In this document: positions 20,840 through 27,486 of the stretch, one piece after another
Layout: each line of letters begins with the position of its first letter
Numbering within the stretch: the first letter of the stretch is position 1
Assembly: GCA_002838945.1 (NCBI GenBank)
Contig: PGXB01000041.1
Span: 1 to 33,667 of the forward strand
Reading direction: 5' to 3'
Source of the DNA: a candidate division Zixibacteria bacterium HGW-Zixibacteria-1
GTDB lineage: Bacteria; Zixibacteria; MSB-5A5; GN15; PGXB01
DNA length: 33,667 nucleotides
The notes under the pieces: model-generated
Seen by the model: only the letters and a program-made list of their open reading frames with translations
The model's database searches: none
What the model was told of the DNA's origin: nothing
Program-made: the position numbers and the translations under genes

Positions 20840-21376
20840 TTAGAGTCCTCCACTACCTGTATTTTGCACCGGACAACCGTCGGTTTTTGCTCCGGCTGCC
20901 TGTGCCATTAATTTATCGGGGAATAGAAGCGGCAGGTGTGAATGATCGCCCACCACTTCAGCCAGTTTCTCTTTATCGATAAGATCTTCCAGGCTGTATT
21001 TTTCAAGTATATCGATCATGCTTCCGCTCATAATTACCCAGATCATCCGGGCCTCGCAGAAGCTGCTGTTTAAGCAGATATCAGGATTATTGACACAGTC
21101 GGTCAATGAAATCGGTCCGGCGACCGCTTTTATGATTTCCGATATTTTTATTTCTGAAGCCGGGCGAGAGAGATAATACCCGCCCTTTTTCCCGGAGACA
21201 CCGATGAGAAGCCCGTCATTCTTGAGCGACATGGCCAGTTGTGCCAAATAGTTTTCGGAAACGCCGGTGATCCCGGCGATTTTTCCCAAATGCACCAGCC
21301 TGTCTTTTTTCAATTCACGGGCCAGTTCGACCATCAATCTTAAGCCGTAACGGGCCCTTGTCGAAAACTTCATCAT
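20840..21376 (-). CDS. Rrf2-family (IscR/NsrR-like) transcriptional regulator
   Basis: This is a winged-helix repressor expected to sense redox state, iron or NO through an Fe-S cluster. The DNA-binding half begins MMKFSTRARYGLRLMVELA and includes the recognition region GVSENYLAQLAMSLKNDGLL and the wing GKKGGYYLSRP. Three cysteines (Cys94, Cys101, Cys107) have the spacing used by Rrf2 proteins to hold a [2Fe-2S] or [4Fe-4S] cluster. Length 178 aa is slightly longer than IscR (162) because of a C-terminal tail with one more Cys in GCPVQN. It is the first gene of the operon with the DsrMK-like pair, and a palindrome overlaps its promoter, consistent with autoregulation. Confidence 0.9.
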   Translation of the reverse strand: MMKFSTRARYGLRLMVELARELKKDRLVHLGKIAGITGVSENYLAQLAMSLKNDGLLIGVSGKKGGYYLSRPASEIKISEIIKAVAGPISLTDCVNNPDICLNSSFCEARMIWVIMSGSMIDILEKYSLEDLIDKEKLAEVVGDHSHLPLLFPDKLMAQAAGAKTDGCPVQNTGSGGL

Positions 21377-21422
21377 ATCCCAAAAATCGGCTTTCTCAGG
21401 TTAACATTAGTAAAACGATAAG

Positions 21423-21459
21423 ATTATAAAGAGATAAAGTCAAGTGAAATTTTTCACTT
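21423..21459 (-). promoter_or_regulatory. Promoter with palindromic operator of the Rrf2-DsrMK-like operon
   Basis: AAGTGAAA-TT-TTTCACTT (21442-21459) is a perfect 8+8 inverted repeat with a 2-bp centre. On the minus strand a -10 hexamer TATAAT (21423-21428) follows, and its -35 position, 17 bp upstream, falls inside the palindrome. It lies 65-83 bp before the Rrf2 start codon. A dimeric repressor bound here would occlude the -35, so this is the expected binding site of the Rrf2 protein. The assignment is inferred. Confidence 0.55.
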
Positions 21460-21588
21460 TATTGCAAAGATAACCTCTTATCGTCAAGCTGCTTGGGATA
21501 ATGTAAAAAAAGAAAATGCAGCAAGATGGACTTTTCTTCTCCAGAATCATAGGGGATTAATGTATCTTAAGCGCAATTAATATATAGA

Positions 21589-21617
21589 TTTAGGGCGGCT
21601 TTTAAGGCCGCCCTAAA
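21589..21617 (-). terminator. Hairpin terminator after the BNR/TSP3/dockerin gene
   Basis: A perfect 11-bp stem (TTTAGGGCGGC at 21589-21599 with its complement at 21607-21617) has a 7-nt loop. It lies 18 bp beyond the stop codon on the minus strand. The sequence after it is A/T-rich rather than a clean T-run, so termination may be less efficient. Confidence 0.6.
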
Positions 21618-21634
21618 GTCACGAGGATTTACTA

Positions 21635-23920
21635 TTAGCAGATCGGCGCGGCTCCACCCTTATATAGATATTTTATTAAATAAGTAATATCCAAAAGGTT
21701 TATGGCGCCGTTGCCATCAGCATCGGCTGAATTAAGCGGATTCGGGGCCTGCCCACCTTTATATATATAATTAATCAAAAAGGTGACATCGAGTATATTG
21801 ACCGCAACGTTACCGTCGGCGTCACCGCAGATATAATCGCAGGCATCGCCGATATCATTGCCGTTACTATCGGACTGGTCGGGGTTATAAACCTCAGGGC
21901 AGTTGTCACAAGCATCGCCGACACCGTCGGCATCCATGTCGGTCTGCTCGATATTTGGATAATCGATGCAATTGTCGCAGACATCGCCGACGCCGTCGCT
22001 GTCGCTGTCTTCCTGACCGGTATTAAGGTCATTATTGCAATTATCGCAGGAATCGCCGACCAAGTCGTCATCAACATCAGCCTGATCGGGATTATAAACA
22101 TAGGGGCAATTATCGACCAGACAGGTGCTGCCCGGAACATCGGGATCGCCGTAACCATCGCCATCCGAATCGACGCAGACAAAATCCCCGACCGTAAATG
22201 ACCATACTTTGGAGTATTCGGTCGAATCTCCTGTCGAAAGCTTAAAGGCCTTGACGCGCCAGTAATACAGGCTGTCGGGCAGGGCATTGGTCGAAGAAAC
22301 CAACCCGGCCGAATCGGAATATTCGGTGAAAACAATATTTGCAAACTGATTATCGGTGGCCACCTCGACCCGATACTGGTCATCGGCACTTTTCCAGGCG
22401 GCGGCCCAGTTAAGATGTGGGTAGGCAATTGACACATTGGAGCAGTTTTCCGGCGATAACAATCGCGGCTCAAGAATCGGCAGCGGCCAGTTGGCGCCAA
22501 AGACATCCTGATTGCCGTTGCGGGTATCGGTCCAGACGGCATTGACATGATCATGATAGGCGGTCACGCCGATGTATTCGGCTATCTTGCCGGCACGGGT
22601 GTCGTCTTTATCGCCATCGGGCCAACTTAAGGGCGGAACCGGTTGTGCCGTCCAGGGTGGTCCGGCTTGATACAAGTCATCATCTTTAGCCTGCGACGGG
22701 CTGCTGGAAACTGAAGTGATGCGCTGGTTGGTCGTAAAAGATTCCCCACCATCGAACGAATAGGCCGCAAAGACATCAAATTTATAGTGATCCAATGTGT
22801 CCAAACGCTGATCGTAGAAAATGGCAATCAGGATTCCCTCTTCATTACAAAAGAGCCAGGGGTGGAATTGATCGAACGTGGCCCCCGGTCCGATATAATC
22901 GTCATTGATGCAGATCGGCTCGGTCCAGTTGTCGCCGCCATCGGACGATTTGATGAACTCGATATTGTAATCGTAATATTCGGTATTGGTTGTATCGATG
23001 TTGGCATAAGCGATATAAATATTGCCATAATACGGTCCTCCAAAAATATCAGAGGTACTGACCGGCATGTTGTAAACATCAATTCCACCGTCAACAAATT
23101 GGAAATTGCCAAAAGTATTGACCAGCTTCTTCGGGGATGTGAAAGTTAATCCGCCATCTGTTGATTTGACCATATGAATGGTATAGAACTGGGTGCAGTC
23201 GGTGGTATCATAATAGTTCCAGAAGACATAAATTGATCCATCGCTGCCGACCAGCGGCTGAGGGAACTGGCCGGCAAAAGAGGTCGAGGTTCCACAATTA
23301 CTGAGATCCGGAGGCGGGCCGATCAGAACTGGCGTGTCGAAGAAGAAACCATCATTCTGGAGGCGGGCAAAATAGACTGCATTGCAGCTTATATCGCCGC
23401 AAAAGCGCATCCAGGCCATGTACAAATTGCCGTCATAAACTCCGCCGGTTCTATCGACCGTCATAAACTGCTTGTCTTCAGAATAATTGTAGGGAGCTGT
23501 TATAACGGTGAGATTTCCGAAACTGATACCGGCATCATCGGAGCTAATAACCGAAATTGCCGAGCCAAAGTTGCCAAAATCCAAAAAGCCCAGGAAAAAC
23601 CGGCCCTCGGCATTAACATCGACACAGGGATCCGACTGATAATAGTCGCGCCGCACCGTAACCAGCGAGTCGGTCCAGGTATTGCCGGCATCGGTCGATC
23701 TTCCCACAGCCACCCGCCGATATCCGAGCCTGAAGTCGCGCCATAACGAAATGACAATATTGCTGTCAACAGGCGATACCCATACCTGTTCTTCATTTTG
23801 CAGCTGAGGGAATGGTGATGATATCTGATAATTAGCCGGAGGCGGCGGGTATGCCTCCGCTTCGGAACCAATCAGGGCCATAAAGAGAATTACGGCCAAC
23901 AAAATTAACCCGATTCTCAT
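21635..23920 (-). CDS. Exported BNR/sialidase-like repeat protein with TSP3 repeats and dockerin-like tail
   Basis: This large secreted or surface protein has no certain activity. The signal peptide is at 1-23 (ALIGSEAEA). Residues about 30-480 form a beta-propeller-like region with recurring Asp-box motifs (STDAGNTW, STDGGLTF, SSDGGDNW, SFDGGESF), as in sialidases and BNR-repeat proteins. About 490-580 resembles a fibronectin-III-like domain (YRVEVATDNQF...YYWRVKAF). Residues 582-697 carry thrombospondin type-3 calcium repeats (DSDGDGYGD, VGDSCDNC, DGVGDVCDNC, DGVGDACDNC). Residues 698-761 hold two dockerin-like loops (DADGNVAVNILDV and DADGNGAINLLDI). Catalytic sialidase residues cannot be confirmed, so adhesion or glycan binding is as likely as hydrolysis. 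GGGGAGG precedes the ATG. Confidence 0.8.
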   Translation of the reverse strand: MRIGLILLAVILFMALIGSEAEAYPPPPANYQISSPFPQLQNEEQVWVSPVDSNIVISLWRDFRLGYRRVAVGRSTDAGNTWTDSLVTVRRDYYQSDPCVDVNAEGRFFLGFLDFGNFGSAISVISSDDAGISFGNLTVITAPYNYSEDKQFMTVDRTGGVYDGNLYMAWMRFCGDISCNAVYFARLQNDGFFFDTPVLIGPPPDLSNCGTSTSFAGQFPQPLVGSDGSIYVFWNYYDTTDCTQFYTIHMVKSTDGGLTFTSPKKLVNTFGNFQFVDGGIDVYNMPVSTSDIFGGPYYGNIYIAYANIDTTNTEYYDYNIEFIKSSDGGDNWTEPICINDDYIGPGATFDQFHPWLFCNEEGILIAIFYDQRLDTLDHYKFDVFAAYSFDGGESFTTNQRITSVSSSPSQAKDDDLYQAGPPWTAQPVPPLSWPDGDKDDTRAGKIAEYIGVTAYHDHVNAVWTDTRNGNQDVFGANWPLPILEPRLLSPENCSNVSIAYPHLNWAAAWKSADDQYRVEVATDNQFANIVFTEYSDSAGLVSSTNALPDSLYYWRVKAFKLSTGDSTEYSKVWSFTVGDFVCVDSDGDGYGDPDVPGSTCLVDNCPYVYNPDQADVDDDLVGDSCDNCNNDLNTGQEDSDSDGVGDVCDNCIDYPNIEQTDMDADGVGDACDNCPEVYNPDQSDSNGNDIGDACDYICGDADGNVAVNILDVTFLINYIYKGGQAPNPLNSADADGNGAINLLDITYLIKYLYKGGAAPIC

Positions 23921-24213
23921 AGAAGCCTCCCCGGGGTTATATGTTTATTTTTGCAAGAACAATTCCAGGATATAAATATTGCTCACCCGGCGAAAAATTT
24001 GTATGGCGGCGGGAATTACTCACTCACGAAGTCTATTTAATATTAAGATGAATTATTAAATCATGCAACCATTTACTTAATATCAGGTGCAGTTTGAGGA
24101 ATATCTTGCGATTTGCTTGAAATGAAAAAGTGAACGAACACAATTTACCCGTTCATAATTCCCAAAATCAGCAGAGTCCCGGGTCGGCGGAATACATCCC
24201 GGGCGCAAGTCAT
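23921..24213. other. Intergenic region, no gene seen
   Basis: This 293-bp stretch lies between two minus-strand genes and must hold the promoter of the BNR/TSP3 gene. TATAAC at about 23936-23941 on the minus strand is a possible -10 but lacks a convincing -35. CCCGGG occurs twice, at 24178-24183 and 24199-24204, and may form a weak stem. Short frames here have no coding character. Confidence 0.4.
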
Positions 24214-24474
24214 TCAAATCGATTTGACGGCAAAGAGAACACCGCCGACAACTAATCCCAGAATTATCAACGGCATCGCCAAGCCTATCAGGGTCAGCCC
24301 GATACCAAACAGCCCCCCCAGAATACCACCGATTAATCCAAAAACAAGGCCGAAGATTCCGCCGATTAGGCCAAATAATCCGCCGATCAGGCCAGCGATG
24401 ACGCTAAATCCGCCAAGGCCCAGAATACCCAGCAATACAAAAATTATGACAATTGCTAATATTGTTTTGCCCAT
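24214..24474 (-). CDS. Small glycine-zipper membrane protein of unknown function
   Basis: This 86-residue protein is hydrophobic from end to end, with only a Lys near each terminus. A first segment (about 4-20) leads into a run of glycine-spaced heptad-like units (about 22-57): GLIGGLFGLIGG, IFGLVFGLIGG and ILGGLFGIG. A final segment follows at about 63-83. Glycine every three to four residues on helices is the glycine-zipper pattern that drives tight helix packing and oligomerisation in membranes. I do not recognise a family. Synonymous variation across the repeated units and an AAAGAGA ribosome-binding site suggest it is a real gene. It is monocistronic between two exported-protein genes. 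Pore-forming, stress or envelope roles are possible but unsupported. Confidence 0.65.
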   Translation of the reverse strand: MGKTILAIVIIFVLLGILGLGGFSVIAGLIGGLFGLIGGIFGLVFGLIGGILGGLFGIGLTLIGLAMPLIILGLVVGGVLFAVKSI

Positions 24475-24565
24475 ATTTGTCTCTTTCTACTGAGTATCAT
24501 TTATTTTCAATTACGTTCCGGAAAGGAATAAGTTTCGGTAGAATGCGACCGGCAGGACCGCAAAG

Positions 24566-24600
24566 ATTTTCGGGGGCGCTACCGAAAGCGCCCCCGAATA
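24566..24600 (-). terminator. Terminator after the CsgG/OmpA gene
   Basis: A perfect 12-bp GC-rich stem (24569-24580 with 24587-24598) has a 6-nt loop, immediately past the stop codon of the minus-strand CsgG/OmpA gene. The minus-strand 3' side reads AAAATCTTTG, so the T-tract is weak, but the stem is strong. Confidence 0.65.
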
Positions 24601-24615
24601 TTTACCAATTGAATA

Positions 24616-26415
24616 TTATAATTTGACCAATTCGACCCGGCGGTTGTTAGCCTTGCCCTCGGCGGTGGTGTTGCCATCAATGGGCTTTGTTTCACCCCAG
24701 CCTTTTGCTTCAAGACGATCGACGGTAATACCATATTCATTAATCAGATAGGTCCGAACCGATTCGGCCCTTTTCTGGGAAAGATTCATATTATAATCAT
24801 CGGCACCGTCGGAATCAGTATGGCCCTCGATGGACAGTCGAAGATTTGTATCGTCCTGCATCAATTCGCCGATATCCTTAAGGGTCTTATAGGATTCTCC
24901 CTTAATTTTGTGTGAACCGACATCGAACAGAATTCCATGCGTGACAATTTTACCGGTTTCATCAAGCTGTTCCCGCATCGATTTGCCACCCTCGGCAAAG
25001 CGAAAACCTCGGAATAGAACCGGGTTGCTCGCTTCATTATACGGTCGGTGATGAACACGGAACCCGACCGGCTTGAAACCTTCGATCTTGGGAACGTTGG
25101 CCATCCGCTCTTCATCGAAATAGCACTTCATTGACCTTGAAGTGGCCATGATTCTCAAAAAGTGAGAGCCTTTGGCGGGTCTCTGGGAAAGAGGTTTTTC
25201 GGCCAATTTATTATCATCGATTTCCAGCCAGGTTTGGTCACCCCCATAAATCCCGAAACACCCGATATTGCGACCATTTTCCCCGACCCAGTAAATGTAA
25301 TGGTAGTTGCCCGACTCATCGGGGCCGTTGTCATAAAATTCATATTCGACCGTATATTGCTCGGGGAGCGGGCCCTCAGGAATTTTGGGGCGGATATTGC
25401 CGTCGTCGGTGGCCAATATCCAAAATTCATTGCCAAGACGGGCGACTTCATAGACACCATTATCAAGATTCCAGCGATATGGGAATTCACCCTCTTCCTC
25501 GCCCTTCATATCGTCATAGAAGATAACTCTATCGCCGGGAACAAAATCATATTTGGTGTAGAGCTGCATATTATCCGCAACAGCCAAGGTTGCCGTAGTC
25601 TGGGCGGTTCCTCCGCCTGTTGTCGCGGCAGTTATTTGCTGGCCGCCGGCGGGAGCGGCTGCTGTCGCGCCCTGGGCACCGTATTCCTGCGTATATTGTC
25701 CGCCTCCCTGATAACGGAAATACTCATCAGGAGTTTCTTTGGCAATTTCCTTGACAGCCTTGCCCAATACTTCCCTGATAGCCTTTTCCATCGGCTCATT
25801 GGCATACATTCCAAGCGCCCCGGCCAGGGCGATATCATCGGACCAGCCGCCGCCGACGCCGCCGACCTTCCAGCTCGAGGCCTTGCCTTCCAGCGACATT
25901 GCCTTGATGACACGCCGGGTGCGAATATCATATAACTTTAAATCCATCAGGATCTTGGCGTCCTTTTTTTCGGCTCCTATTGCTCCAAAGGCTTTTTTCT
26001 TCAGGCCGCCGAGAGCGCCGCCTCCGCCGGAGGCTTCCGGCTCAAAACCGGTTATGGCCCCGGTGACCATAATATCGGCACCCTCCATCAGGCCTTTTTC
26101 GGGACCGCGCCCCTCTTCAACATACCCTGATTGGCCCAGATCGATTTCGTCGATAAGGTCGCCCATATCATCTTTGCCGGCCAGCACAATAAATTTTTCA
26201 TGCTGCGCCAGTGCGGTCGAAAGCATTTCGCCCATAGCCTCGGCAACTTCATAGGAACAGCCTTCGGCTTTGTCATCGACCTTGCCCACCGTGACGCGAG
26301 CCTTGTTGCCCTGATAGGTCACATTGTCTTTCATATCCGCAACGGCTATACCGGTCAAAAGTATCATTATGATAAATACTATGGCCGCGGCGCGTGATAG
26401 AAATAATCCACACAT
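24616..26415 (-). CDS. CsgG-like/OmpA-domain fusion envelope protein
   Basis: This exported protein joins a CsgG-type domain to a peptidoglycan-binding OmpA domain. A signal segment (about 8-26, ending GIAVA) precedes a CsgG/curli-assembly-like domain (about 35-230: ARVTVGKVDDKA, AEAMGEMLSTALAQHEKFIVLAG, GADIMVTGAITGFE, KILMDLKLYDIRTRRVI). A Gly/Ala/Thr/Gln-rich linker (about 235-280) leads to a beta-rich domain (about 288-475) resembling a lectin/LamG-like jellyroll. OmpA_C follows at about 485-599 (GILFDVGSHKIKGES, IEGHTDSDG, LSQKRAESVRTYL, NNRRVEL). The OmpA part probably tethers it to the cell wall. A GGGAG site 6 nt before the ATG supports the start. No lipobox is evident. The specific substrate or partner is unknown. 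Confidence 0.8.
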   Translation of the reverse strand: MCGLFLSRAAAIVFIIMILLTGIAVADMKDNVTYQGNKARVTVGKVDDKAEGCSYEVAEAMGEMLSTALAQHEKFIVLAGKDDMGDLIDEIDLGQSGYVEEGRGPEKGLMEGADIMVTGAITGFEPEASGGGGALGGLKKKAFGAIGAEKKDAKILMDLKLYDIRTRRVIKAMSLEGKASSWKVGGVGGGWSDDIALAGALGMYANEPMEKAIREVLGKAVKEIAKETPDEYFRYQGGGQYTQEYGAQGATAAAPAGGQQITAATTGGGTAQTTATLAVADNMQLYTKYDFVPGDRVIFYDDMKGEEEGEFPYRWNLDNGVYEVARLGNEFWILATDDGNIRPKIPEGPLPEQYTVEYEFYDNGPDESGNYHYIYWVGENGRNIGCFGIYGGDQTWLEIDDNKLAEKPLSQRPAKGSHFLRIMATSRSMKCYFDEERMANVPKIEGFKPVGFRVHHRPYNEASNPVLFRGFRFAEGGKSMREQLDETGKIVTHGILFDVGSHKIKGESYKTLKDIGELMQDDTNLRLSIEGHTDSDGADDYNMNLSQKRAESVRTYLINEYGITVDRLEAKGWGETKPIDGNTTAEGKANNRRVELVKL

Positions 26416-26663
26416 GTTGCTCTCCCTTCCTTGTTATCTATATTGAATCTACTATTGTGATTTATTAAATTTGTTTTCAAAATATAAAAATAACATTATG
26501 TCAATGCAACAATATTTTCCCTCTTCCGAAATCGCAGAATTACATCTCTACGCCGGTTGACGATTAAATCAACAACAATGGTCCGGTATTGGCGAAAAAT
26601 GTTTATGAAAAACCTCTTCCGAATGCTATAATAAATCGAAGTTTTTGCCAGAGGTTTATCTGA

Positions 26664-27482
26664 ATGAAAAACGGCCATATCAAAATCAAGGGGCTTATTT
26701 TCGATATCAAGAAGTACGCCATACATGACGGACCGGGTATCCGGACGACTGTCTTTTTAAAGGGATGCCCGCTGGATTGCTGGTGGTGCCATAATCCCGA
26801 GGGACGCAGTGATCAGAGTGAGATTATTTCGTTGCATGCAAAAGATACCGGAGACAACAAGCCTGCAAAAGAGCAAAGAATCGGCCGGCTGATTTCATTG
26901 GCAGATTTGATGAAGGAATTGGAAAAGGATGCTGTCTTTTATGATCAATCGGCCGGTGGCGTTACCTTCTCGGGCGGGGAACCGATGCAGCAGATTGATT
27001 TCCTTGAAGCCGCACTATTGGCATGTAAAGATTGCGGATTTACCACGGCGGTGGATACATGCGGCTATGCGCCTTTGCGGGATTTCGAGCGCATATATGA
27101 TATCACGGATATTTTCCTTTATGATATAAAACTCATTGATGACGATCTGCATAAAAAATATACCGGGGTGTCGAATCAATTAATTATCAAAAACCTGGTG
27201 TATCTTGCGGGCAGAGGAAATAAGACTGTATTGAGGATTCCGCTGATACCGGGCATTACTGACACCCATGAGAATTTTGAGGCGATATTGGAGCTTATAT
27301 CCACCCACAAAAATATCAGACAGATCAGTTTATTGCCGTATAACAGATTAAACGAGGACAAAATACGCCGATTCGGCATGACGGATAGAATCGGACGACG
27401 GCAAATACAGGATGAGGGAAATATGAAGGAAAAGGCGGCATTTTTCGAAAAGCATGGCTATATTGTGAAGGTTGGAGGTTAA
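26664..27482 (+). CDS. Glycyl-radical enzyme activating protein (radical SAM), HypD partner
   Basis: This radical SAM enzyme installs the glycyl radical on the enzyme encoded 4 bp downstream. The cluster motif is C35-xxx-C39-xx-C42 in FLKGCPLDCWWCHNPEG, preceded by the activase signature IHDGPGIRTTVFLKGC. The SAM-binding GGE is at 104-106 (TFSGGEP). Other motifs fit the family: DTCGYAP, DIFLYDIKLID and RIPLIPGITD. Many activases of non-formate-lyase glycyl radical enzymes carry an insert with eight Cys for two extra [4Fe-4S] clusters after HNPE. Here that position holds a Cys-free linker (about 47-78), so the protein is short (272 aa) like PflA. GAGG precedes the ATG by 9 nt. TATAAT at 26627-26632 could be its -10. 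Confidence 0.9.
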   Translation: MKNGHIKIKGLIFDIKKYAIHDGPGIRTTVFLKGCPLDCWWCHNPEGRSDQSEIISLHAKDTGDNKPAKEQRIGRLISLADLMKELEKDAVFYDQSAGGVTFSGGEPMQQIDFLEAALLACKDCGFTTAVDTCGYAPLRDFERIYDITDIFLYDIKLIDDDLHKKYTGVSNQLIIKNLVYLAGRGNKTVLRIPLIPGITDTHENFEAILELISTHKNIRQISLLPYNRLNEDKIRRFGMTDRIGRRQIQDEGNMKEKAAFFEKHGYIVKVGG

Positions 27483-27486
27483 ACGA

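Noticed and set aside
21775-22050. Short direct repeats resembling a CRISPR or satellite array
   Set aside because: They encode the thrombospondin type-3 calcium repeats (GD-x-CDNC units) in frame. Spacing and sequence vary as coding repeats do.
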